Shown: in pieces, positions 12,301 to 24,900 of the stretch
How the letters are laid out: every line of letters begins with the position of its first letter
How positions within the stretch are numbered: position 1 is the first letter of the stretch
Assembly (NCBI GenBank): GCA_033065855.1
Contig: JAVXUO010000638.1
Location: forward strand, 1,047,001 to 1,111,000
Reading direction: 5' to 3'
Length of the DNA stretch: 64,000 bases
DNA from: Escallonia rubra
Taxonomy: Eukaryota > Streptophyta > Magnoliopsida > Escalloniales > Escalloniaceae
The notes under the pieces: generated by a model
Seen by the model: only the letters and a program-made list of their open reading frames with translations
What the model was told of the DNA's origin: nothing
Database searches by the model: none
Program-made: the position numbers and the translations under genes

Positions 12301-12906
12301 CCACTCGCATACTGACGATCCAGAGAGTATAATTCGTGAAGCAGACATTATTATTGCTGCAGCAGGACAAGCAATGATGGTATGAGGAGATCGTTCACCT
12401 ATTTGTGAATTTATATGTGCATCCTAGCTTCAGCACTATAATTTTATTATGTCAACATGAAACTGGCCTTTCATTTGTTTCATGTGTTGCAAGTACAGGA
12501 TCTACCAAGTGCAGCCCTTAACATTTCATACCCGGATCTACCATCACTGCGTAACCTAAGAATTCTAATTGGAGCTTTAGCGGGATATTGTTAACATGCG
12601 TGTAGAAATCTCTGATTATAGATGATTAAGGGAACTATCCGTTTCAGTTGTCTTACTTATGTATGCAATTTTCAGATCAAGGGCAGCTGGATCAAACCTG
12701 GTGCCGCAGTTATTGATGTCGGGACAAATGCCATCGATGATCCCAGTAAGAAGTCGGGTTATAGGCTTGTAGGGGATGTTGATTTTCAGGAAGCCTGTAA
12801 GGTAGCTGGATGGATCACCCCTGTTCCCGGAGGAGTCGGGCCAATGACAGTTGCCATGCTGCTTAAGAATACCTTGGATGGTGCCAAGCGTGTGATCCAT
12901 CATTAG
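9370..12906 (+). CDS. FOLD: Bifunctional methylenetetrahydrofolate dehydrogenase / methenyl-THF cyclohydrolase
   Basis: Five exons (9370-9483, 10518-10701, 11891-12048, 12167-12379, 12676-12906) encode 299 residues, the usual length of cytosolic plant FolD. The enzyme interconverts 5,10-methylene-THF, 5,10-methenyl-THF and 10-formyl-THF using NADP, supplying one-carbon units. Visible signatures are the catalytic Tyr56-xxx-Lys60 in [22 protein letters not shown], the PCTPKG loop, the Rossmann motif [13 protein letters not shown], and the terminal [14 protein letters not shown]. There is no transit peptide ahead of [17 protein letters not shown], which suggests the cytosolic isoform. Intron 3 (12049-12166) begins with GC instead of GT. 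Intron 1 carries a Stowaway-like MITE. The ATG at 9370 is the first in frame and directly precedes the conserved ATIIDGK segment. Confidence 0.95.
9989..10215. mobile_element. Stowaway-like MITE in FOLD intron 1
   Basis: It begins TACTCCCCTCTGTTTCGTT, resembling the Stowaway end. It contains TTGACAAGTCAAGCCAGGGCAA, which also occurs with four changes in the MITE at 20396-20569. The two are therefore members of one family. The right boundary is unclear. Confidence 0.5.
12049..12166 (+). other. GC-AG intron 3 of FOLD
   Basis: The donor reads CCCAAG/GCAATAAGT and the acceptor TGGACAG/GGATGC. Joining at these points gives the invariant FolD sequence PCTPKGCLELL. No GT donor nearby restores it. 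Confidence 0.85.
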
Positions 12907-14147
12907 TTTAACTCTTCAATTTTGTAATAAGGATGATGTTCCTACTTTTCTTTCCAATTTTACTGTTGCTGATATTCATCCGTTGTATTTTGTCAATGCA
13001 GAGTTATGTTTCGTTGCATTTGCTCCAAGTTTTGATTCCTCCAATTTCACAAAAAGGAAAAAGGGAAGGAAAGCCACTATAGAATATAGTTCACCATCAA
13101 AAGGAGTAAATTGGCTACGGATCCACGATCTATCTTATTCCTTCGAAATTTTTGTAACTAATTATGGTGGGTGGTTCGAGCCCATGGAGTGGTGCAACAC
13201 AAAGGGCGACACTCAGGCCCAAGTAGCAAACTCAGGCGTCGTATGCGGTAAATTTGTTTCGACCATGATAGTAGCCAAAGCCAACGAACCCCTCCCTCCG
13301 CCCCTAATGACAATAAGTTTGTCACTATCCTGTTAACTGAATAAAGTGGTAAAAAAGTGTTGTTTTGATTTGTCTATGAAGATGACCCTATAAATGCAAC
13401 TAACAATATTCACCGAAAATTATTCATCTCTAGGATTGCAAGCAGACAGGAGCAAGTTTGAGTTATTGCCGAGTCTATAGAAGAAAAGATGGAGAATACA
13501 TGAAAGTCACTTAATTACTATAAGGAGACACTTCATGGAAATAATTTTGTATGCACGTCTCTTACAACTTACAAGAGATATTTCGTAGGAATAATATTCC
13601 ATGGATTCTTCATGAACTCTGTTGCCCAACTTTTGACAAATGCAGCAAGTAGTATAATTGCATAGGTTGCAAGTCTCGCTGTACTAATTGATGCCACGCC
13701 ATTCACATGGTCGGTTTTGATAGGCAGGTAACTCGGATGGTAGGAAGAGCCTAAACTCCCATATAGTTATATAAATGATAGTAGTTGCTAAATATGCTCA
13801 GTGACTTTCAATTTATGACGTTAAGAGAATACTGCTAAGAACTGTCGCTCAAGATGATTGTAAAAATGTCATTAACACTGTTTAGCGACAATTAACGATC
13901 ACATCGTATATAGGGTTGTAAGATGTTCTTACTATCCGGGTTGCTGCCAAAATGTCGTAAACGTGGGTGAAGTCGTAGTTTGTTAGGAAAAGAATGGTGC
14001 ATATTATTACATCTTCCCAAGAGGGAATGTAGCAGTCAACAGCTCAGTGTACACTACCACTTAATTTAGCAGTCATATAAACAACCCAAACCAGAGGGCG
14101 ATTGGCAGGGTTCTTTGTAGTCTTCTACCCTTATTTACCACATTAAT
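12907..14147. other. Intergenic between FOLD and GH3 (convergent 3' ends)
   Basis: FOLD and GH3 converge here, so both 3' untranslated regions fall in this stretch. The frame at 12983-13336 lacks family features. Near 13168 lies GGTTCGAGCCC, an isolated B-box-like match without a partner A-box. Confidence 0.45.
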
Positions 14148-16685
14148 CTATGGCTTCCAAGCAGGATCCCTAGGACTAAAGAAGCAGGCCTTCACATTGG
14201 AGTTGAGCAGTTTCAATGCAGCAGTAGAAGATCTAATGCACCGCGGAGTTTTATACTGATTAATCGACCCCCCTTGACTGATAAACAAGTCCATCAACGA
14301 CTCGAATGTCCCCGGCTTCACCACGCGTATTTCGAGCGGTCCGACGGACCTGTCGTGCGAGCGGCAGCGCCTGTAGATGTAGTCGAGCTCTTCTTCCACC
14401 GCGATGCAACACTCCCGAAGCACTTCTGCATCGATTATTAGCGGCACGGATGGTTCGATTTCGGGGCAGTGTTGTACGATTTCCCAGTATATAACGTAGT
14501 GTCCCGGCACGGTTGATGTATCGGCGTAGGTAGTGTACTCCACAAGCAAGGCATTGTAGGGCTCCAACAGTCTCTTCGCCACTGTGATGCTCTTGTGCAG
14601 GTCTTCTTCGTTGGTCTTGTCGCAGTCGATGCTGAGGACGACGTTTCTCCTGCAGATGAATCGGAATTGTGGGGCGCGATTATGGAATCCAGTCACCTGA
14701 AGTACATCGCCGATCCGGTATCGACACAGTCCTGAATCATCCACCCACGTAGAAACTATCCACCTTAGTAAATTTTGGGTATGATAAAGTCTATCTTGTA
14801 CAACAGAAGATGTAAACAGGGAAACGAAAACACTCACCAGAAAATGTAGTAACCACCAATTCGTAGTAGCATCCAAGTCTGACATGAACAAGGTCAACAA
14901 GCTTGTTCGTTGGTACCTCCTCATCTTCTTCCATGTCCATGAAAAGGGTCCCGTTTTCTCCCAGTGGTATGAATTCAAAGTAACCCATATTAGGCAATAG
15001 AGTGAATGACACATCAGAAGGAGCACACAAGGGTTCCAGATTCACACCAAAATAGCACTCGGACGAAGCATACATTGTACAAACCAATGGTAACTTGCCA
15101 TCACTATAATACTCAAGTGCCGGTATATATTGTCCCATGGATCCCGTGACAACTGCCTCAATGTACTTAGCCCTAGGCCAAAGGTGACACACTATACCTT
15201 TCCACGACATACGGCTACAGATGCGCTCAATCTCGTCTGCCAGAAGCGAGTCCGGGGCCGAGAGTATAACCGACATGGCCGATTGACACCCTGAATCTGT
15301 TATTCTGGGGTCTAGTTGCCCGGTTCGGATGTCGTTGCACAAGTCAATCCAATTGCGCTTGAGGAAGGAGATGGCTCGGAGGAAGGCGGACGCGAAGACG
15401 GCTCCAAGGCGAAGGACTTGGTGGCGGTGGACGAGGCCGGCTAGTAACTGGCAGTACATGCTTTGGTTGCTGTCATTGCACAAAACGGCCTGGTCGGGGC
15501 TCGTGAAATCGTGGAAAGGATCGCGCGATCGGCACTTGAAGTGCTTGCTCTTGTAGTAGCTGGTGAGCACGGTCCGAGCCGGTAAGCCGCAAGGAGTAGA
15601 CATCTCTGCCTTAACAAAGTAGAGGAACATGGCCTTCCCCTCGTCGAGACCGGGCACATACCTGGTAACAAAATGTAGTAATTCTCAGTTAACGTTAGGC
15701 TGTGACCAAAAAAAAAAAAACCAGTGCATGTATATATGGGTCAAATTCTGTGCCAAATTTAACCAAAAAAAATTCTGTGCCAAATGGCTCATCGAAGATA
15801 GGTCCCTCGGTAAACAATATGACCAACCAAATTAAATTTAACATCGTTCTCGCGAGAGTATATTAATTAAGTATCATCAGTGTATGTTTAAGAAAACATT
15901 CACCAGGAATTTGAAAATATCTCTGTCCAGAGGAAAAGAAAGAAAGGACTAAGCATCTTTGTTAAAGATGAGAAAACAAAGGGGGGCTGCTTAGAGCTTC
16001 GTTGTTGCAGAGCTCCCAGAGATCGTAGGCAACTGTACAGTAGCTCTCGTCAGAGTCTGCTACAGTGTTTCGATGTAAAACAAGGCAGAGTTGATCTACG
16101 CAGCTTTACACTAACTCTCGTGAGTGTGTTACAGTGTTTTGACGTAAGAAGGCATACACAAATGAAAGGCTTAGAATGGAAATTTAATAAAAGCCTCTCT
16201 AACTTGTTCATTATTGGCATGATGAGATTATAAAGAAACGTTCGACGGTCCAGGTCTTCTGCAATAGAAGGCATCAGCTTAGGCTCTCCAGCAGATGTCC
16301 CTGAGCTGCAAAATGTAGGCGAACACAAAGTTAAGCAACTTAAGAAAGAAAGAGAAGCAAACCAAGTTGCAACAATATTGACAAAACGAGCAAACCTGCA
16401 TAGCATCTCAGTTATCGGGTGACTCGTAATAAGCGAAGAATCTTCACCATTCGCAATCCTTTGAATGTAAGGACGAATCCCCTTGTAGGTAATGACTGGA
16501 ATAAGCCGCTTGTACTCCGATACATCCTTCACCCCATCCATATACCTGTTCAGATATTCAGTTTTCGCATTTCTTGTTATGATCTCTTTCAGGATGTCTT
16601 CTTGAACTTCATCAGCCCTTGCTGTTAACTTATCAAGCTCCTTTAGTGCCTCCTCACCTTTGTACTCTAGTTTCTTCCCATCCAT
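14148..16685 (-). CDS. GH3: GH3 family indole-3-acetic acid-amido synthetase (group II)
   Basis: Four exons on the minus strand (16396-16685, 16204-16305, 14838-15661, 14148-14731) encode 599 residues, normal for GH3. These enzymes adenylate a plant hormone acid and join it to an amino acid. Group II members use auxin, lowering free IAA. The ATP-binding signatures are present: SSGTSAGEPK (motif 1, near residue 97), YASSE (motif 2, residues 328-332) and YRIGDVLQV (motif 3, near residue 410). The N-terminal KLEYKGEEALKELDKLT and terminal FFSPRDPAWKP resemble the GH3.1/GH3.6 branch rather than the jasmonate branch. Motif 3 is preceded by LCR where LYR is usual. I searched about 1 kb upstream by eye for the auxin-response core TGTCTC/GAGACA and did not find it. 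The central exon is richer in G+C than its surroundings. Confidence 0.94.
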
Positions 16686-19600
16686 GTCTTTCTGAGCACA
16701 AGAAAGTAGTGCAAAAGGGAAGACAATGGAGCCTCTAAGTACTTCAACCTGAATAGTCTCGGAACCGAGTGGGTCTATAAATACCTCTAGCTTGGCTAAA
16801 TGTTAAGACTTCTTTTGATTTTTTGGAAATAGATCGATTTGTCATGCATGCCATATGATTGGCATCCTCTCGGAGGCAATCCTTATCGAATCCCTTGGCA
16901 GTGTGGCCCCCTACAAACTTTTTCTCGATTTGAAAACACAAACTAGCTTTCGTCATCGGACATAGCGGTAATAATCAAATTTAACAAAAGAATTTGTGAC
17001 ATCATTGCTAATGAACTAGTTTATCGGTTGCTCTGAATGCTCGAGGATTAACGAAATTGGAGATCGAGGTGTATTGTCTATGTACGAAAAAACGAAGATG
17101 ATCGAGATACTCGTGTCGCAAGATGCTTCGTTAATCAAGTTACCTTCTCTCTTAAGGTTTACTCGCCATCGAGTGACACTAGATATGGCCGGCCATGAGA
17201 GAGATCATGACCTTTGCGCTGCTTGCCTTCGCTTATATGTAGTTTCCGAAGAATATCTTCATTGGCTATTACGATGTCCACAGTAGCTGTGAGGAACCCT
17301 ATCACACTTAGATCAAGAATCAAGCAAATAAAAAAAACAAGAAATGCATAAACGAAAGCATAAACGACCAGAAAAAAGTACCATAAAGTAAACTGAATGA
17401 ACGGAGCGGCTTTTTTAGGGTCATATTCGCACGTGCATAACTCGATTTAAGCCAATAAGGTTCCATTGTCACACACTCAGAAGTACCTTACTACAGAAGA
17501 TTGTCGTTTGCCATTGCAGATTCAATCCTAACACCAAAAAGCATCAAAAGATATGTTTCGAGACTTTTCAGTAAAAGCGAATGATTCGATTGAGTTGTTT
17601 CACTATGAAGGTAACTTTGGTCTACTTTTTCCCTGCCGACTCTCTAAGCCTGGTTAACCAACTTTCCAGCAGTCAACACTTCGGTGCAGATATTTTGTTC
17701 TCTTTGTTAAGGCAACAAGAGAAACACTTGCATGCTGCTCATAATACTGCAGTTTTTTTTATGAGCATTAGTTGCTAAAGATAGTGGAAGAGCTTCCAAA
17801 CAGTAATGTATATTCTAGACATCAATCAGTTGCAAGATTGAGATTGTGAGTATCTGGTTCGACTACTTATGGTTTGCTTCTCTTCTTTTTTTCACCACTT
17901 AGAAACATGACGCCTGAATCATGACAGGGAACCCTATATCTTTCTTCCAAAAGCAACCCCAGTGGCTAACAAGTCGCACAAAAAAAGATAAAACAACCAA
18001 CTCCAAGACGCAGGTATGGAGAAAGGGTCATGCAAAACCAAAGCAAATATCACATACGGGAATCAAAAGGTCATTCAGAGGTCCCATTAACATAAAGAAG
18101 AATATTCTAACATGGAAAACTAGTTTGGATTTTACAAGGGAATTGTGCAAAGCAGGGACAGAAAAATCTCAACCATCCAAAAAACTCTGAGATGCTTCAA
18201 GGGAATGTCTGTCAGGAAACATCCTTATCCAAGATAATTTGGTGTCGTCATCAACAACTTTCTACCTCAGAAACGGTACCCGGGTACTCGATGTGGTTGG
18301 TGCTCGCCGCGTCTGTTTTGATATTTCGTTCCTTCTCAATCTAGTAACAAGCATGCTGTGTTGCGATCCTCCTCTTTCTCGTGACACTTCTAGCAAAACG
18401 GTAGTGCAAGTGCATTAGAAAGCATTTTCCTCCATGGGGACTTTTTGAATGGTGCAGGTGAAAGCAAACTTTATCCTGTCCTGTTTTCCATGACTAGGTG
18501 GAGCACCTCGCATGCCATCAACTAAATCATGCTGTCTTCCATTACCTTCTTGGACTTGTTATCCGTACCCAAACTTCACCTCTCATCAAAGCAAAATGTG
18601 ACTCCCAATTGTACTTCAAAACATTCGCATAATGACCTTATCCACTGTTTCGACATTGCTTTGATCAATCGGAGTAGCAGTCCAATTTGTTGAATGGTAA
18701 AGACCAGAAAAATTGTTGCTAAAGCACCACGAGGTACAAAATCCCTCTCCAACCAGTAAAGGCTAAAACATTTTTTTTATCTTGTAGTCTGCAGTCAGTC
18801 ATCAAACAATAACAACTTAACAGCAACCATGCTTTCTGCCAATTACCCCAAGTTGCATCACTTGTCAACAAACTAAAGCATCACTAGAATCAAATCCCGC
18901 CTTAAGAGTGCTGCTCGCATTGAAAAAATAACGCTCAAAACGTGTTTATGAAATATTTTTCCTTTCAGAATAATGCATGAATGCTTGTTCATCAATTTGA
19001 AAAGAAAATCAAGGGAAGTCCCCCAAAAGGAGACAAACAAAAGGTATTTAGAAAAAAGAAGCAGCAGCCATGACATGAAGTGTAATTTATCTTGTTATAA
19101 TATAAACCTCTAACACCACTAGAAAGAGTTAATATCACAACTAAACACAGTGCTAGGAATTTCACAGAAAGCAAACATTACGGCACTAAACAATGAGGTT
19201 TAGCAGGTAGTTATTTATATCATAATGATTAAAAACACTGACCAAAAAGAGAAGTTGATGACGATTACAAACCACACAGAAAATTACCTTATCTAACACC
19301 AACACAGTTCTCCTCTGGTATGAAACCTACACCAAAACCCACATGGGAAACAACCAGACAGACAAAATGGAGAGCTTTCAATAAAGCAATAGTTGTTGCA
19401 GGCAGCATATGTAATGGAGGCAACCTTTTGGACATAAAAGACAAAGGTGAAGAAAAATGTGCGAAATAACTTGGACACGGATTGTATCAGGAAAGTGGGG
19501 TTGCTTCCTTTAGGAAAGCAAGTGGATGTGCTGATACGTAGTGTTCCTCAAGAAGCAACGCTTATTGGATACATGTAGCAGGATGACTCATCCAACCCTA

Positions 19601-20395
19601 TTTGCCTCTAACAATTTCATAATGGAACTGCATGCGCTATAAAGAGGTACATGCTTTATTTCTTTACAACTTGCCCTTCAACAATTCTTGGCACTTCCCA
19701 CTTGTCAGAGGTGTTCATTATTCATTCATGCATGTTCTCAGCATGTCATATGGAGGTACTTTTGTACCTTCTGTTGTTTAAAACTTGCTCTTTTCTGGCA
19801 AAGTTTGAAAGGGCTCGCAACCTTTGCCTCAAAATATCCAAATTCATTTTCAGTGCCCACTGATAAGCAACGAAGTTTTTGAAAGTTTAGGTCGAGCCTC
19901 ATCACTCCCTCCCCAAAAAAATTGTCCATGGCATTCTTGCAAGTTTCTCAACCCCCCCCCCCCCCCCAAGAAAAATAGTGATTATCAAGAAGAACAAGAA
20001 ATCTTCCGCAACGTTTCCAGTTTACCGGATAAAACTTTAAAAGTACGACATATGCATGCGTATAAAATGAAAGGGATCAAAATTCTTATAAACTAGTTCA
20101 GTTATCGAAGTACATCAAGTGATCTCAATCTGTATAATTTGATTGTCCTTAACCAGCCTGTCAAGTTAATGTGTAAATTTCTTTACATGTTTGAGCCTGT
20201 CAAATTAATGTATACATCTCTTTCCATGCTTAAAACTTCATGAGAAGCCTAATCCTTTATAGAAGCTTAATTGTAAGAAGTATTCCATAAACTAGAAATA
20301 AGCATGTTCCCCTGCCACTCCTAGTTTGCTAACACTATAACCGCAACACAACTTTCCCCTTGGCATTGTTATTATGCTAATGTCTACCATAATGC
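16686..20395. other. Long gene-poor spacer upstream of GH3
   Basis: I recognise no complete gene. At 17036-17286 (+) a frame ends with a cysteine-rich segment, CAACLRLYVVSEEYLHWLLRCPQ-like, that loosely recalls the zinc-binding tail of LINE reverse transcriptases; this is weak. The block 18190-18760 has balanced base composition, unlike its AT-rich neighbours, but stops interrupt every frame, so it may be an untranslated or degenerate exon. A poly-C run lies at 19952-19967. Confidence 0.4.
19952..19967. repeat. Poly-C run, 16 bases
   Basis: Sixteen consecutive C bases, read as a G run on the minus strand, followed by AAGAAAAATAG. Confidence 0.8.
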
Positions 20396-20569
20396 TCCCT
20401 CCGTTCCCTTGTATTTAGTGCCATGTAAATGTTGAATCAAACTGAAATAACAATCACAGACTAAACAAGTCTCGTTTGACAAGTCAAGTTAGGGTAAAAA
20501 CAATGAGAAAAATTCAGTATTTAGACGTGCTAAATTTATTCTGGGCACTTGCAAAAGTGAGGGAGTACT
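20396..20569. mobile_element. Stowaway-like MITE
   Basis: The left end is CTCCCTCCGTTCCCTTG and the right end is AAAAGTGAGGGAGTA, giving the CTCCCTC/GAGGGAG inverted termini of Stowaway elements. A TA follows on the right. Inside is TTGACAAGTCAAGTTAGGGTAA, shared with the element in FOLD intron 1. It has no coding capacity. Confidence 0.65.
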
Positions 20570-21982
20570 GCTGTGTCCATGTTCGACTTTGATAGTTAGC
20601 CACCATTCACATCAAACCGTAGCGTTGTCTCACCAGATCAAAAGAAATGCAATCAAACACTTCTTAATAGTGAAAATTTGAAAACCTAGAGTTGTTTTCG
20701 TCAAAGTAAACTGCAATTAAACCTTCAGTAAAGAAATGAAGCCAATATTCGATTGCAAAAGCCATATGCATGCATTTTTGTGTCTACTAAGACTAAGGAA
20801 CAAGAGATACCAGAGGAACTATTAGGTGGTGGCTCGATAAGTTGCCATGGCTGCTCCACCAAAGTATCTCCGCCAGGGGAACTCAACGGTGAGCCACAGG
20901 CCATTAAGCCGGAATTCGGCGTCGATTTCTCCTTGTGGTTGCTTCTGGTGCAGGTGTACCGGCGATATGCTTAGGTTTTCACTTTGCCGGAATGTTTGGC
21001 CGTTAACGCTTCATAGGGTTTTTTGTTTTTTTTTTATAAAGATGAGAATAACATTGAAATTAAATTGTTTGTAACGATTGATTACAAGATTTTGCTAAAC
21101 AGCTGAAAAGGTCACGATGTTTTCGTGACTCAGTATATATAAGGAAATTAACAACTAACCGTCGTATACTAATTACAATTAAACTGAAACAGAGCATATC
21201 CTACACTTCGACCTAACTTAAAGTAACATGTGAAAACCTAACTTCCTTTTCATTAAAAACTTACCTACTAATTTAAAACCCATTTTTAAAATTTTAAAAA
21301 GTGAAAATATTAGTAGGCTTACTTTGGCGGTTGAAACAAATTTGATGCCTTTATTTTTTAAAGTTGATTTTTTATATCTTTTCTTTTATTTTCTTTTTTG
21401 GGGTAAAGAAGAGGGGAAAAAATCATATTATATAGTCAAAATCCGAGATCGTTGCTTGTCTATTTCGTTCTTGTTCATATTATTGAAAAGGTTTTATCGT
21501 TCATATGTGGATACTTTTTTATCTGCATTCCTTTGCTACCTTATTCATACGAACATTTGTTTAGTGCCAATAAAAAAACCAAACTTCGAGCCAATATTTC
21601 ACCAAGATTTTGTGCATTGTGAGTTGTGTGAAATGGATTTTATGAAGGAGAATGTAACCATATTTCTCCTTCTAAGCAATCTTTAAACCTTATAATATGA
21701 TTTAAATTTTGCTCTCCGTCTCTTCAATGTACTGGTCAAAGCTAAGAAGTCACTATGATATGGCCTCAATGTAAATTACAATTGCAAAAAAGAAAAAAAA
21801 AATTAATTCCTTTTTCTATATCTAAATGGAATTCAAGAACTTAATAAAATCTACTCATAGTGCCATTAGTATGTAACTTTTGAAGGAAATGCTTTTTGGA
21901 TTGTGTTAAAGAGAAAAAGAAAAAATACTTAAGTGGTTGGTAAAGTGAGGACTGGATAAACCTTTTCTTTTTGGCCTCATCA
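20570..21982. other. Intergenic upstream of LPA1
   Basis: A G+C-richer island at 20830-21010 reads on the minus strand from an ATG near 20910 as MACGSPLSSPGGDTLVEQP and on, for about 60 residues. It might be an unrecognised first exon or a leader of a minus-strand transcript. I found no continuation, so no gene is called. The rest is AT-rich. Confidence 0.35.
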
Positions 21983-24900
21983 ATGGCCGTGGCAACTCTT
22001 CCCCTGCACCACCACCACCATCACCACCAGCACGGTTTGTTCATCTGCTCACCCAAGTCATTAACCCAACCATGTCTTCCCAACGGAACGCCGCCCTTTC
22101 GCAATCCCTCAAAGAGGCCTCATCTTTCACTCATCTCTTGCTCTGCTTCTTCACCTCCCCCATCATCTTCGCCGGAAGTCACTACACCGACGGCAGAGTC
22201 TTGCGTCAATGTGGGCCTCGCCCTCTTCTCCAAAGGACGGGTAACCCTTTACTACCACTTTTGGTTTCCATTGTTTTTTCTCTTCATGTTTCATTCTACT
22301 TTCTTGAATGTGGTTATGGTTTCTTGTACTGGGTAATTTTTGTGCCTTCAGTGTTCCTAAAGACTAATGGTTGAGCCGGCAATCTTAATTTTTCTTAAGA
22401 GGGTCACTGAACTTAATAGTATACCCTTTTTGGTGCATTATATTTTCACCTAATTTATGCATGTAGTTCTGTAGCATTGAGAAGAGGTAACAAGAAAGAC
22501 AAGAACAACCCACTTCCTGAGGATGACCTTTACCAGCTACCAATCTATCCTCATCCAAGACATGTCTTTTTTTCTAATTCCCCAAATTAGTTCCACTGGT
22601 GATTAACTAGAGTAAATAAGATGCGTGGGAAGAGATTATAGGATGAGATGGGAACAGATCACACTCAACGTGTAGCGTATCGAGCTCGAGACACTACGGC
22701 CATGGCTAATTGCTGTGAATTCTTAGCTTAGTTACAGAAGAAGAATTGAAATCTTTGAGAATGAGGAAGAGGGAAGATCCAGAAATGAGAGAGAAGATAT
22801 CTTTAGAGAGAAGAAATGTTTTTCATATCACATCATTCATGCCTTCTTCTCTCGTCTCTTCCCTGATTTAAAGGGAGGTTACAACTGAATTTCGAAACAG
22901 GAATTTAAAATAAGCGGTAAAACTCAAATACAGAAAAGTGTCGCTAAAGGGTTTGGAAACCCAGTTTAAATGATGGCTCAAACGATGCCGTCTCATTTAA
23001 ACAGGTGCACACCCAAACGATGCCGTCCCACTTATTGATGAAGTAGCAAAGCGTCGTCGTTCTCCTTGGCGCGAACATCATCCCAAAGCGGCGTCGTCCT
23101 CCATTGGCGCCATGTTCTTCTTCTTGATCTTAATCCTCAGTGGAGCTCGAGCTGGAGCTCCTGTGGTTCCTGTTTCTCTCTGAGGTCTCCCTGTCCTGTT
23201 CACACTCACTCTCCATATGTGTGACTTGTTGCTTTAACCTAGGCCAATAGAAGAACATACTCACTCTCCTGTGAGTGTTGTTGATTCCTGAATGGCCTCC
23301 CAAACCTGAAGTGTGCATCTCTTGCAGAATATGTTCCCTGAGTGAACCATTGTTCCCCACATATGTCTTGCCCTTGAACTTCAAGATTCCTCCTTGATAG
23401 GAATAGTAGGAAGTGGCCATAGGATCTATCACCAGCTCTTGAATGGCCTTCTGAGCTTCCTCATCATTTTCAAGGCTTGTTTGCAGTTCTTGTTGCCACA
23501 GGGGAGTTACTGTGGTAACTGCATTGCATTCTTCTTGGGACTGTTGAGGGATTCTTGACAGGGCATCAGCTACCATATTATCTGTGCCTTTCTTGTAATG
23601 CACCTCAAAATCATAGCCTAGGAGTTTGGACAAGAGTTTCTGCTGAAGGAGTGAAGTGACTCTTTGTCCAAGCAGTAACTTCAAACTACTGTGGTCAGTC
23701 CTGACAATGAAGTGGCTATGGCTTAGATAGGGACTCCACTTAGTTACTGCATGTACCAAGGCCAGCAACTCCTTCTCATAAGTGGAGAGGGCCATGGTCT
23801 TGCCTCCAAGGCCTTTGCTAATGTATGCCAAGGGCCTACCTTCCTGCATGAGTACTGCACCAATGCCTACATCACATGCATCTGTCGCTACTTCAAATGG
23901 TAGTTTGAAGTTTGGTAGTGCCAGGACTGGGGTTGTAGCCATTGCTTGTTTGAGTGCAGTGAATGTACTTTGAGCTTCTCCATTCCAGCAATAGGCATCC
24001 TTCTTGAGCAAGCTAGTGAGGGGCTTGCTGATCACTCCATAGCCTTTGACAAACTTTCTGTAATAGCCTGTGAGTCCAAGAAATCCCCTTAGATCTTTGA
24101 GTGATTTAGGGGTTGGCCAATTGAGCATTGCCTCAACCTTGCTAGCATCAGCTGCTACACCTTCCTGGTTAACTAGGTGTCCCAAATACTCCACTTGCCC
24201 CTGGCCAAAAGTACATTTGCTCTTCTTGGCATAAAGGGAATGTTCCCTCAGTATTTGTAGCACCACCTGAAGATGGTGTAGGTGTGCCTGCATTCCTTTA
24301 TTGTACACCAGTATATCATCAAATAACACCAATACAAACTTCCTCAAATATGGCTGGAATATGGTATTCATCAAATTTTGGAAGGTGGCTGGTGCATTAG
24401 TCAAGCCAAAAGGCATGACTAAGAACTCATAGTGTCCTGCGTGAGTTCTAAATGCTGTTTTGTGAGTGTCACTGTCAATCACTCTAATTTGATGGTACCC
24501 ACTCCTGAGGTCCAGTTTAGAAAAAACTGAAGCTCTCGGCAGCTCATCCAACAAGTCATCAATGATAGGGATGGGGTACCTATCTTTGATGATCAGTTTG
24601 TTCAATTCCCTGTAATCTATGCACATCCTCCAACTACCATCCTTCTTCTTAACAAGGAGTATAGGTGATACAAATGGTGAGTTGCTAGGCTTGATGATAC
24701 CTGAGTGCAGCATTTCTGAGATGATTTTCTCAATTTCATCCTTTTGTACATAAGAGACTCTGTAAGGTCTCAGGTTGACTGGTTTAGCTCCATCCACAAG
24801 TCTGATTGGGTGGTCATGGCTTCTGTGTGGTGGTAGACCATGTGGTTCTTCAAACACATCCTGATATTCAGTTAACAACTCCTGTACTTCCACTGGTGGC

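Noticed and set aside
13150..13180. GGTTCGAGCCC, B-box-like tRNA motif
   Set aside because: No A-box at the right distance and no cloverleaf; probably chance.
17036..17286. Possible LINE zinc-finger remnant (CAACLRLYVV, HWLLRCPQ)
   Set aside because: The Cys spacing is only loosely similar to zf-RVT, and no neighbouring LINE sequence was found, unlike the clearer fragment at 61.5-62.3 kb.
17921..18190. 89-codon plus-strand frame starting MTGNPISFFQKQPQW
   Set aside because: No recognisable motif, no continuation, and no supporting splice or promoter signals.
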